64,000 bases of DNA. Origin: Terrabacter aerolatus. Its GTDB lineage: Bacteria; Actinomycetota; Actinomycetes; Actinomycetales; Dermatophilaceae. Below are positions 38,978 through 46,695 of this stretch, piece after piece. Position numbers and translations under genes: made by a program. Under the pieces are notes generated by a model that was not told the origin of the DNA, searched no databases, and saw only the letters and a program-made list of their open reading frames with translations. Positions within the stretch are counted from its first letter, which is position 1, and every line of letters starts with the position of its first letter. The stretch covers positions 1 to 64,000 of the forward strand of contig NZ_BJYX01000002.1 in NCBI RefSeq assembly GCF_007991735.1. The letters are read 5' to 3'.

Positions 38978-39595
38978 TCAGCCGGGCTGTCGCCCCAGCC
39001 ACTCGAGGTATGCCGTCCCGCGCGGTGAGAGCTCGTAGCCCACGTCGTGGCTGATCGTCAGCCCGAGGGCCTTGAGCTTGCGGATGTCGACCTTCATCGG
39101 GAGCAGCTCCACGCCGCGCAGGGCAGCCAGCTCCTTGCTGACCACCTGAGGGTTGTCCCGGATCCACTCGAGGATCTCGCGCGTCCACGGGCCGGTCGGT
39201 CGCGCATCGAGCTGCTCGAGCCGGGTGGCGATACCGGCGAGGGTCTCGTCGTCGGGAAGGCTCTCGCGCAGGGCGATCCGCGGGTCCTCACCGGCCCAGC
39301 TGAGGGTGATCCGGTAGACCGTGTCGCCGCCCCGTCCGCCGCGCGGGGACGGTCTGCGCACCGTCGGCGCGAGGAACCGCTGGAGGGTGGCGAGGTCCTT
39401 GAGGCCGGCCCGGCGCGCGTCGCGCTCCGTGAGCTTCTCGGGGTCCCGGACCCGGCTGACGCGGTCGAAGCGGACGAGGCCGGCGGAGGTCAGCTGGAGA
39501 CCGCCGACCTTGACGCGTGGGGCGTCCCACCGGCGGAAGGCCTGCGTGACGGTGCCGGCGCGGATGGCCTCGGCGACGGGCTTGGAGATGAGCAC
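38978..39595 (-). CDS. Hypothetical protein with ASCH-like N-terminus
   Basis: A 205-residue basic protein. The N-terminal part (about 1-110), with AGTVTQAFRRWDAPRVKVGG, resembles ASCH/PUA-like RNA-binding domains. The C-terminal part (about 130-205), with WTREILEWIRDNPQVVSKEL and RKLKALGLTISHDVGYELSP, looks like a winged helix. No enzyme motif. GTG 39595 is the only sensible start. The next minus-strand gene begins after its own start region, and both share the CACGAT-N6-GTG layout upstream. Role in RNA or DNA binding is inferred. Confidence 0.6.
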   Translation of the reverse strand: MLISKPVAEAIRAGTVTQAFRRWDAPRVKVGGLQLTSAGLVRFDRVSRVRDPEKLTERDARRAGLKDLATLQRFLAPTVRRPSPRGGRGGDTVYRITLSWAGEDPRIALRESLPDDETLAGIATRLEQLDARPTGPWTREILEWIRDNPQVVSKELAALRGVELLPMKVDIRKLKALGLTISHDVGYELSPRGTAYLEWLGRQPG

Positions 39596-39599
39596 GACC

Positions 39600-40457
39600 T
39601 CATCGTGGCACGGGCCGGCTGTCCGGCGGCTGGGGGCGCACGGCCGTCACACAGGCCATCGGAACCGTGAGCTCGAGCGCCCCCTGCTCGTCTGCGAGCG
39701 CGTCGAGACGGTCCGCGACGCGCTCGAGGACGCGGTCGGCGTCGTCCGCGGGGACGACGGAGCGCCAGCCCGGGACGAAGGCGAGCCTGACGAACCAGTG
39801 GGCGAGCAGCGCACGCCCGTCGGCGAAACGCATCCGGAAGGTGTCGGTGGCGACGTCGACGACCTCCAGGCCGGCATCGGTCAACCGGGCGGTGACCGAG
39901 CCGACCGTCGCCCGGTGCTGCTCCTGCGCCTCCAGTGCGGGGAGGTGCCGGGCCTGACCGAGCTCGGTCAGGGCGAGGCGGTAGGCGGCATACACCTGTC
40001 CCATGTGGCCGACGAGGTTCGTCGTCGTCACGAGACGCCCACCGGGGCGCAGGACGCGGGCGCACTCCCGCAGCACGGCGGCCGGGTCCTCGAGGTTGTT
40101 GACGCCGAGGTTGGAGACGACGAGGTCGACCGACGCGTCCGGCATCGGCAGGTGCTCCGCGGAGCCGACGACCAGCTCGACGTTGGGCAGGCCCAGGTGG
40201 GCCACCTTGTCGGCCAGGCGGTCCATCGCCGCCGCCCACGGGTCGACGGCCGTCACCCGCGACTCGGGCCCACAGCGCTGTGCGAGCTCGACGGTGAGGA
40301 ACCCCGTGCCGGCGCCGACGTCGACGACCCTCTGCCCGCGCCGCAGCGGCACCCGGTCGAGCAGCATGAGCCCGAACGGCGCCGACCAGAGCGGGAGCTC
40401 GTCGTAGTGGGCCGCCACTGCCGGTGCGGACCAGTCGATGTCCTCGGGGGTCGTCAC
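39600..40457 (-). CDS. SAM-dependent methyltransferase (class I)
   Basis: A 285-residue methyltransferase. Motif I is VVDVGAGTGFLTVELAQ (about 45-61). The acidic residue binding SAM is in VTAVDPW, motif IV is VVSNLGVNNLEDP, and motif V is ECARVLRPGGRLV. This is the UbiE/Methyltransf_11 pattern. A C-terminal domain of about 110 residues adds substrate specificity. GTG 40457 starts just before the first helix. It is followed 4 nt later by the ASCH-like gene. Substrate unknown. Confidence 0.85.
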   Translation of the reverse strand: MTTPEDIDWSAPAVAAHYDELPLWSAPFGLMLLDRVPLRRGQRVVDVGAGTGFLTVELAQRCGPESRVTAVDPWAAAMDRLADKVAHLGLPNVELVVGSAEHLPMPDASVDLVVSNLGVNNLEDPAAVLRECARVLRPGGRLVTTTNLVGHMGQVYAAYRLALTELGQARHLPALEAQEQHRATVGSVTARLTDAGLEVVDVATDTFRMRFADGRALLAHWFVRLAFVPGWRSVVPADDADRVLERVADRLDALADEQGALELTVPMACVTAVRPQPPDSRPVPR

Positions 40458-40565
40458 CTCGCCATCGTGGCAGCCGTCGGCCGTCCGCCTCCACGGCCCG
40501 GGGGGTGCATTCCGCGTCGAGCGCCGTCTGCTGCTAATCTCACCGGGCGCACGAAAGTGCGTGCC

Positions 40566-40637
40566 GCCCCCGTAGCTCAGGGGATAGAGCACCGCCCTCC
40601 GGAGGCGGGAGCGCAGGTTCGAATCCTGCCGGGGGCA
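40566..40637 (+). tRNA. tRNA-Arg (anticodon CCG)
   Basis: The cloverleaf folds fully. The acceptor stem GCCCCCG pairs with CGGGGGC. The D-arm is GCTC/GAGC, the anticodon stem is CCGCC/GGCGG around loop CTCCGGA (anticodon CCG), and the T-arm is GCAGG-TTCGAAT-CCTGC. The discriminator is A. CCA is not encoded. It reads CGG, a major Arg codon in this high-GC genome. It stands alone and is followed by its own terminator and an ArgS-fragment gene. Confidence 0.98.
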
Positions 40638-40647
40638 CGCACACGAA

Positions 40648-40688
40648 CGAGGCCCTGAGAACGCGCGACGCGCCCTCTCAGGGCCTCG
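40648..40688 (+). terminator. Terminator of tRNA-Arg
   Basis: A perfect 13-bp stem (40648-40660 with 40676-40688) with a 15-nt loop lies 10 nt after the tRNA. Confidence 0.75.
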
Positions 40689-40760
40689 TGTCGTCCGCGC
40701 CCCACGTCGGGAGCCGCGACGCCGCCGGACCTCTCGTCCAGCCTGTCGGCCGGCCCCTCG

Positions 40761-40766
40761 TAGACT
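40761..40766 (+). promoter_or_regulatory. -10 of the DALR-lysA-hom-thrCB operon
   Basis: TAGACT lies 8 nt before ATG 40775. The spacing implies a leaderless or near-leaderless mRNA for the whole amino-acid operon. Confidence 0.55.
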
Positions 40767-40774
40767 CGGGCCCC

Positions 40775-41569
40775 ATGACGCCGGAGCAGCTGCGCGCCCT
40801 CCTGCAGGAGGTTGCCGCCCTGGCGGCCCGCACCGGCGAGCTGCCCGACGAGGCCGAGGCCGGTCCGCCCGCGGGGCCGGTCTTCCGTCCCGCCGACCGT
40901 CGCGCGGCCGGGGTCGTCGCCGACTGGGTGACACCCGTCGCCCAGCGCTGGGCGCCCCGGCTCGACCTGGATCCTCGCGACCTCGCTCGCGTGCTCGCCA
41001 GGGGACTGACGCTCCAGAAGCCCGTCGCCGCGGTCGAGGTCGCGCCGAGCGGGCTCATCGCCCTCACGCTGGAGGACTCGGTCCGGTCCGCCATCGTCAC
41101 CCGGGTCCTCGAGGAGCAGGACCGCTACGCCCTGGACGAGGGTGGTCCCCGACGCGAGATCGTCGAGACTCCCGGCAGCCGCGGCCCCGACGACCCCCTG
41201 CGTCCCGCCCAGATCGCCCACGCGCGCCTGTGCCGGATCATCCGCAACGCCGAGGTGGCCGGCGTCGAACGACGCACATCGGCCCGTCTCGGTGAGCTGA
41301 CCCACGTCGCCGAGCGACACCTGCTCGTGGCCCTGGCGGACCTGCCCGAGCGACTCGAGAGGCACGCCGGCGACGAGACCCAGCAACGTCGCGCCGTCAC
41401 CGACCTGGCCGCGTCGGCCGACGCCTGGGACCATCCGGTCAGACCCCTCGTCGTGGGCAGCCCCCCCGAGCCCGTCCACGTCGCCCGGCTGCTCCTCGCC
41501 GACGCCGCCCGGGTCGTCTTGCGCAATGGACTCGCGCGCCTGGGCGCGGCGGCCCCGGAGAGGATGTAG
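40775..41569 (+). CDS. ArgS-like DALR anticodon-binding domain protein, catalytic domain missing
   Basis: A 264-residue protein equivalent to the C-terminal part of arginyl-tRNA synthetase. The DALR domain lies at about 130-264 (AQIAHARLCRIIRNAEVAG, and ending ARLLLADAARVVLRNGLARL). There is no HIGH or KMSKS motif, so it cannot charge tRNA alone. In many actinobacteria a full argS precedes lysA, so this is probably a decayed or re-purposed argS at its ancestral place. It lies just downstream of tRNA-Arg. A full argS is expected elsewhere. Possible tRNA-Arg binder (inference). Confidence 0.8.
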   Translation: MTPEQLRALLQEVAALAARTGELPDEAEAGPPAGPVFRPADRRAAGVVADWVTPVAQRWAPRLDLDPRDLARVLARGLTLQKPVAAVEVAPSGLIALTLEDSVRSAIVTRVLEEQDRYALDEGGPRREIVETPGSRGPDDPLRPAQIAHARLCRIIRNAEVAGVERRTSARLGELTHVAERHLLVALADLPERLERHAGDETQQRRAVTDLAASADAWDHPVRPLVVGSPPEPVHVARLLLADAARVVLRNGLARLGAAAPERM

Positions 41570-41571
41570 GC

Positions 41572-42990
41572 ATGCGCGCACACGAAGCAGGAGCGCTGCA
41601 CGCGGAGGGCTACCGGGGCCCCGCGTGGCTCCAGACACCCGTCGACGTCAACGCCCTCGTCCCGACCCTCTGGGCGACGTCCGTTGGTCGGGGGAGCGAC
41701 GGCGTGCTCACGGTCGGTGGGGTGAGCGTGACCGAGCTGGCCCGCGAGTTCGGCACCCCGGCATACGTCATCGACGAGGACGACTTCCGTTCGCGCGCAA
41801 GGGATTTCAAGAACACGTATGCCGAGGTCTTCGACGACCTGTCGGGTGGCGCCGACGTCTTCTACGCCGGCAAGGCGTTCCTCTGCACCGAGGTCGCGCG
41901 CTGGGTCCACGACGAAGGGCTCCACCTCGACGTGTGCACCGGTGGTGAGCTGGCGGTGGCGAGGCGCGCGGGTGTCCCGGGTGACCGGATCGGGCTGCAC
42001 GGCAACAACAAGAGCGTCGCCGAGATCCGCGACGCCCTCGAGTACGGCGTGAGCCGCATCGTCGTCGACTCCCTCGACGAGATCGAGCGCGTGGCCGGCG
42101 TCGCCACCGACCTGGGCGTGGTCGCTCCCGTCCTCATCCGCGTCACGGTCGGCGTCGAGGCCCACACCCACGAGTTCATCGCCACCGCGCACGAGGACCA
42201 GAAGTTCGGCCTGTCCCTGGCTGGAGGCCACGCGTTCGAGGCGGCCCGGCGCATCCTCGACAAGCCCGAGTCACTGCGCCTGCTCGGCCTCCACAGCCAC
42301 ATCGGCTCCCAGATCTTCGACACGGCCGGCTTCGAGGTGTCGGCCCGGCGCATCGTCGGCCTGCACACGAAGATCGCCCGTGAGCTCGGCGTCGAGCTGC
42401 CCGAGCTCGACCTCGGCGGCGGGTTCGGCATCGCCTACACGACCGAGCACGACCCGCTCCCGCCGAAGAACCTCGCCGCGGGCATGGCCGAGATCATCGG
42501 CCGCGAGTGCCGAGCCGAGCAGGTGGCCGTGCCCCGGATCTCCGTCGAGCCCGGCCGAGCCATCGCCGGCCCGAGCACCTTCACCCTCTACGAGGTCGGC
42601 ACCGTCAAGCCCGTCGACCTCGACGGCGGGGCCCGGAGGGTCTACGTCTCGGTCGACGGCGGCATGAGCGACAACGTCCGCACCGCCCTCTACGACGCCG
42701 ACTACTCGTGCACGGTGGCCAACCGGGCCTCGGAGGCCGCTCCCGTGCTGGCCCGCGTCGTCGGCCGCCACTGCGAGAGCGGCGACATCGTCGTCAAGGA
42801 CGAGTTCCTCCCCGGCGACGTCGGGGCCGGCGACCTCATCGCCGTGCCGGGCACCGGCGCCTACTGTCGGTCCCTGTCGAGCCAGTACAACCACACGCCC
42901 CGGCCGCCGGTCGTCGCCGTCCGCGACGGCGTGGCCCGTGTGATCGTCCGCCGCGAGACCATCGACGACCTGCTCGCCCTCGACGTCTGA
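41572..42990 (+). CDS. lysA: Diaminopimelate decarboxylase
   Basis: Last step of lysine synthesis: meso-diaminopimelate to lysine and CO2, using PLP. The 472-residue protein has PLP-lysine Lys101 in FYAGKAFLC, the substrate/PLP residues HSHIGSQI and GGGFGIAY, and CESGDIVVKD with the catalytic Cys. The last is the Cys-Glu-Ser-Gly-Asp signature of the enzyme. Length is normal. It starts 2 nt after the DALR gene, with which it is co-transcribed. Confidence 0.97.
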   Translation: MRAHEAGALHAEGYRGPAWLQTPVDVNALVPTLWATSVGRGSDGVLTVGGVSVTELAREFGTPAYVIDEDDFRSRARDFKNTYAEVFDDLSGGADVFYAGKAFLCTEVARWVHDEGLHLDVCTGGELAVARRAGVPGDRIGLHGNNKSVAEIRDALEYGVSRIVVDSLDEIERVAGVATDLGVVAPVLIRVTVGVEAHTHEFIATAHEDQKFGLSLAGGHAFEAARRILDKPESLRLLGLHSHIGSQIFDTAGFEVSARRIVGLHTKIARELGVELPELDLGGGFGIAYTTEHDPLPPKNLAAGMAEIIGRECRAEQVAVPRISVEPGRAIAGPSTFTLYEVGTVKPVDLDGGARRVYVSVDGGMSDNVRTALYDADYSCTVANRASEAAPVLARVVGRHCESGDIVVKDEFLPGDVGAGDLIAVPGTGAYCRSLSSQYNHTPRPPVVAVRDGVARVIVRRETIDDLLALDV

Positions 42991-43056
42991 TGGGCCTGCA
43001 GATCCTGCGTCACGGATGTCCGGATCGCGAAACAATGACCGTCCACCACCCGGACA

Positions 43057-43074
43057 GGCGGCAGGATTGCCGCC
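43057..43074 (+). promoter_or_regulatory. Hairpin touching the hom start codon
   Basis: GGCGGCA-GGAT-TGCCGCC is a perfect 7-bp stem ending at the base before GTG 43075. It leaves no free Shine-Dalgarno and could control hom translation. Alternatively CAGGAT within it could be a -10 for a leaderless hom mRNA. Confidence 0.4.
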
Positions 43075-44391
43075 GTGGACAGCGCCGTGAGTGACCCCCA
43101 GCCGTTGCGCGTCGCCCTGCTCGGGGCGGGTGTCGTCGGCGGAGCCGTGGCGCGCCTGCTCGTCGAGCACGCCGACGACATGGCCGCGCGGGTCGGTGCG
43201 CCGCTCCAGATCGTCGGCATCGCGGTCCGTCGCGCCGGGCGCGACCGTGCCGCCCTCGGCGTCGACCCGGCGCTCTTCACGACGGACGCGGACGAGCTCG
43301 TCACCCGCGCCGACGTCGTCGTCGAGGTCATCGGCGGCATCGAGCCCGCCCGGTCGCTCATCCTGCGTGCGATGGAGCACGGCGCGTCGGTCGTCACCGC
43401 CAACAAGGCGCTGCTCGCCGAGGACGGGCCGACGCTCTACGCAGCCGCGGCCCGGCACGGCGTCGACCTCTACTACGAGGCCGCGGTCGCCGGCGCGATC
43501 CCGCTGCTGCGGCCGCTGCGCGAGTCGCTCGCCGGCGACGAGGTGCGCCGCGTGCTCGGCATCGTCAACGGCACCACCAACTACGTCCTCGACAAGATGG
43601 ACACGACCGGGGCGGGCTTCGACGACGCGGTCGAGCAGGCCCAGGCGCTCGGCTATGCCGAGGCCGACCCGACCGCCGACGTCGAGGGCTTCGACGCCGC
43701 CGCCAAGGCGGCCATCCTCGCCTCGCTCGCCTTCCACACCCGGGTCTCGGGCACCGACGTCTACCGCGAGGGCATCACCGAGGTGTCGGCGGCCGACGTC
43801 GCGGCGGCACGGGAGATGGACTCCATCGTCAAGCTCCTCGCGATCTGTGAGCGCAGCGACAAGGGGGTCAGCGTCCGCGTGCACCCGGCGATGATCCCGC
43901 GGTCGCACCCGCTGGCCGGGGTCCGCGAGGCCTTCAACGCGGTCTTCGTCGAGGCCGACGCCGCCGGGGAGCTGATGTTCTACGGCAAGGGGGCCGGTGG
44001 CGACCCCACGGCCTCCGCGGTCCTCGGCGACCTCGTCGCCGTGGCCCGTCACCGCGTGGGCGGAGGCCTCGGCCCGGGGGAGTCCACCTACGCCGACCTG
44101 CCCGTGCTGACCATGGGCGACGCCCAGACGAGGTACCACATCAGCCTCGACGTCGAGGACCGCTCGGGCGTCCTGGCGCAGGTCGCCGCGGCGTTCGCCG
44201 ACCACGACGTGTCGATCGAGACGGTGCGCCAGCAGCTCGTCCCCGCCGGCGACGGCCGGGCCGCCCGGGCCAACCTCATCATCGTCACGCACTCCGCGAG
44301 CGATGCGGCCCTGTCCTCCACGGTCGAGCGCCTGCGCACGCTCGACGTCGTCCGTGGCGTCAACTCCGTCATGCGCGTGGAAGGTTCGTGA
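43075..44391 (+). CDS. hom: Homoserine dehydrogenase
   Basis: Reduces aspartate-semialdehyde to homoserine with NAD(P)H, the branch to threonine and methionine. The 438-residue protein has the Rossmann motif [15 protein letters not shown], the catalytic region [24 protein letters not shown], and a C-terminal ACT domain (about 350-430, [20 protein letters not shown]) for threonine feedback. GTG 43075 sits next to a hairpin. GTG 43087 is an in-frame alternative. Its stop overlaps the thrC start (TGATG). Confidence 0.96.
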   Translation: MDSAVSDPQPLRVALLGAGVVGGAVARLLVEHADDMAARVGAPLQIVGIAVRRAGRDRAALGVDPALFTTDADELVTRADVVVEVIGGIEPARSLILRAMEHGASVVTANKALLAEDGPTLYAAAARHGVDLYYEAAVAGAIPLLRPLRESLAGDEVRRVLGIVNGTTNYVLDKMDTTGAGFDDAVEQAQALGYAEADPTADVEGFDAAAKAAILASLAFHTRVSGTDVYREGITEVSAADVAAAREMDSIVKLLAICERSDKGVSVRVHPAMIPRSHPLAGVREAFNAVFVEADAAGELMFYGKGAGGDPTASAVLGDLVAVARHRVGGGLGPGESTYADLPVLTMGDAQTRYHISLDVEDRSGVLAQVAAAFADHDVSIETVRQQLVPAGDGRAARANLIIVTHSASDAALSSTVERLRTLDVVRGVNSVMRVEGS

Positions 44392-45485
44392 TGGCCCACC
44401 AGTGGCGCGGAGTCATCCGCGAGTACGCCGACCGCCTCCCCATGCTCGAGGGGGCGCCCGTCGTGACCCTGCACGAGGGTGGCACGCCCCTGATCCACGC
44501 CGAGAAGCTCTCCGCCCTCGTCGGCGCCGAGGTGCACCTCAAGTACGAAGGGCTCAACCCCACGGGCTCGTTCAAGGACCGCGGCATGACGACCGCGATG
44601 AGCGTCGCGGCGCGCAAGGGCGCCAAGGCCGTCATCTGCGCGAGCACGGGCAACACGAGCGCGTCGGCGGCGGCCTACGCCACCAAGGCCGGCATGGCGT
44701 GCGGTGTCCTCGTGCCCGACGGAAAGATCGCCATGAGCAAGCTGAGCCAGGCCATCGCCCACGGCGCCACGCTGCTGCAGGTCGACGGCAACTTCGACGA
44801 CTGCCTCACCCTCGCGCGCAAGCTCGCCGAGGCCTATCCCGTCGAGCTCGTCAACTCGGTCAACCCGGCCCGCATCGAGGGGCAGAAGACCGCGAGCTTC
44901 GAGGTCGTCGACGCTCTCGGCGACGCCCCCGACATCCACTGCCTGCCGGTCGGCAACGCCGGCAACATCACCGCCTACTGGCGCGGATACCGCGAGTACT
45001 CCGCCGACCCGTCCGTCAGCGACCAGCCCGGACCGGCCACGCACCTGCCGCAGATGTGGGGCTTCCAGGCGGCCGGCGCCGCGCCGATCGTCCTCGGCCA
45101 CCCCGTGGACCACCCCGAGACCATCGCCACCGCCATCCGCATCGGCAACCCGGCGTCGTGGGAGCAGGCCGTCGCCGCCCGCGACGAGTCCGGCGGCCGC
45201 ATCGACGCGGTCACCGACGACCAGATCCTCGAGGCGCACCGCTTCCTGTCGGCGCAGGAGGGGGTCTTCGTCGAGCCCGGTTCGGCCGCGTCCGTCGCCG
45301 GCCTGCTGGCCAGCCACGCGGCGGGCCTCGTTCCCTCCGGGGCGCGCATCGTGTGCACCGTCACCGGCCACGGACTCAAGGACCCGCAGTGGGCGCTGCG
45401 CACGGCTGACGGGGGAGAGGTCGTGCCGACCCGCGTCTCGGTTGACGCCTTCTCGGCGGCCCAGGCGCTCGGTCTCGAGGGTTGA
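44391..45485 (+). CDS. thrC: Threonine synthase
   Basis: PLP enzyme that converts O-phosphohomoserine to threonine. The 364-residue protein has the PLP lysine in [11 protein letters not shown] (Lys62), the phosphate loop [10 protein letters not shown], and [14 protein letters not shown]. Short-form (actinobacterial) ThrC length. ATG 44391 overlaps the hom stop by one base. thrB follows after 4 nt, so flux enzymes are made together. Confidence 0.97.
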   Translation: MAHQWRGVIREYADRLPMLEGAPVVTLHEGGTPLIHAEKLSALVGAEVHLKYEGLNPTGSFKDRGMTTAMSVAARKGAKAVICASTGNTSASAAAYATKAGMACGVLVPDGKIAMSKLSQAIAHGATLLQVDGNFDDCLTLARKLAEAYPVELVNSVNPARIEGQKTASFEVVDALGDAPDIHCLPVGNAGNITAYWRGYREYSADPSVSDQPGPATHLPQMWGFQAAGAAPIVLGHPVDHPETIATAIRIGNPASWEQAVAARDESGGRIDAVTDDQILEAHRFLSAQEGVFVEPGSAASVAGLLASHAAGLVPSGARIVCTVTGHGLKDPQWALRTADGGEVVPTRVSVDAFSAAQALGLEG

Positions 45486-45489
45486 CCGC

Positions 45490-46467
45490 GTGAACCGGGT
45501 GCCTGCGGGCCGGTCCGTCCACGTGCGCGTGCCCGCGAGCAGCGCCAACCTCGGCCCGGGCTTCGACTCGATCGGCCTGGCGCTCGGGCTGTGGGACGAC
45601 TACGTCGTCACGACCTCCGACACCCCGGGCCTCGTCATCGAGGTCACGGGGGAGGGGGCCGGTGAGGTCCCGACCGACGAGCGTCACCTCGTCCACGCGA
45701 CGCTGGAGCACACCTGGGGCGTGCTCGGCGTCGAGCCGCCGACCGGCCTGCGTCTCGAGGCCGTCAACGGTGTCCCGCACAGTCGTGGCCTCGGCTCGTC
45801 CGCCACTGCCATCGTCGCGGGCGTCGTTGCGGCACAGGCACTCTCGTGTGATGTGCTCCAGGGCGCGTATGCCGGTTGGCCCGCTCCCGGTGACGTCGTG
45901 CCGGTCGACCTCGGGCTGGCGACACATCTGGCGAGCCTGCTCGAGGGGCATCCGGACAACGCCTCGGCGAGCGTGCTGGGAGGCCTCACCGTCAGCTGGA
46001 TGCCCGACGGCACCGGGCTCGACGAGGGCGAGCGCACCGTGACCGCGCGCCTCGACCTGCACCCCGACGTCGAGGTGGTCGTCTTCGTCCCCGAGACCCA
46101 GCTCGCGACGCGCACGGCCCGTGCCGTGCTGCCGGCCACCGTGCCGCTGGCCTCGGCCGCGGCGGGCGCCGGGCGGGCGGCACTGCTCGTCCATGCCCTC
46201 ACGGCCGACCCCGCGCACCTGCACGCCGCGACCCGCGACTGGCTGCACCAGGAGGCGCGCCGGCCCTCGTATCCCGACACCATGGAGCTCGTCGACCTGC
46301 TGCGCTCGCAGGGCCGGGCGGCCGTCGTCTCGGGAGCCGGTCCGAGCGTGCTCGTGCTGACGACGCGGGACGCCGCCGACGACGTCCGGGCGGGCCACCT
46401 GGCCTCGCGCTGGGAGCGCCTCGTGCCGACGGTCCCGACGCATGGTGCGACGGTGCGGGCTCGCTGA
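45490..46467 (+). CDS. thrB: Homoserine kinase
   Basis: GHMP kinase that phosphorylates homoserine with ATP. The 325-residue product has PASSANLGPGFDSIGLALGL at the N-terminus and the ATP loop PHSRGLGSSATAIVAGV. Its C-terminal motif VVSGAGPSVLVLT is intact. GTG 45490 lies 4 nt after thrC. It ends the lysA-hom-thrC-thrB run. The next gene, rho, has its own promoter. Confidence 0.97.
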   Translation: MNRVPAGRSVHVRVPASSANLGPGFDSIGLALGLWDDYVVTTSDTPGLVIEVTGEGAGEVPTDERHLVHATLEHTWGVLGVEPPTGLRLEAVNGVPHSRGLGSSATAIVAGVVAAQALSCDVLQGAYAGWPAPGDVVPVDLGLATHLASLLEGHPDNASASVLGGLTVSWMPDGTGLDEGERTVTARLDLHPDVEVVVFVPETQLATRTARAVLPATVPLASAAAGAGRAALLVHALTADPAHLHAATRDWLHQEARRPSYPDTMELVDLLRSQGRAAVVSGAGPSVLVLTTRDAADDVRAGHLASRWERLVPTVPTHGATVRAR

Positions 46468-46514
46468 CCTTCGAAGGCGCGCCCGTCTTCGCCCGACCGG
46501 AGGTGGCCGGGTGG

Positions 46515-46520
46515 TATCCT
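46515..46520 (+). promoter_or_regulatory. -10 element of rho
   Basis: TATCCT, a good actinobacterial -10, lies about 175 nt before the rho start. Confidence 0.55.
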
Positions 46521-46526
46521 GACCTC

Positions 46527-46695
46527 GCACCACAATCCGCGACATCGCAGGCGGTGCACCACCCCCACACTGAGGCGAACTCCTGTGCCTCTGGGCGCGT
46601 TCTGCGCTGACGTGGATCTCAGACGGCCAGCTCTCCTGGCCCAAGTCCGGCCCGCTGGAATGTCCCGGGTCGCCAACGAGGGGGAAGGATCCTTC
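46527..46695 (+). promoter_or_regulatory. Long 5' leader of rho
   Basis: About 170 nt of untranslated RNA is predicted between the TATCCT promoter and the rho GTG. rho is autoregulated through its leader in several bacteria, so this segment is a likely control region. An in-frame ATG at 46585 would extend Rho by 37 residues that are unlike other Rho N-termini. Confidence 0.45.

Noticed and set aside
46585-46695. Rho starting at ATG 46585
   Set aside because: The extra 37 residues are unlike Rho proteins. GTG 46696 has a good Shine-Dalgarno and leads into the conserved LSGLSAMKL segment.
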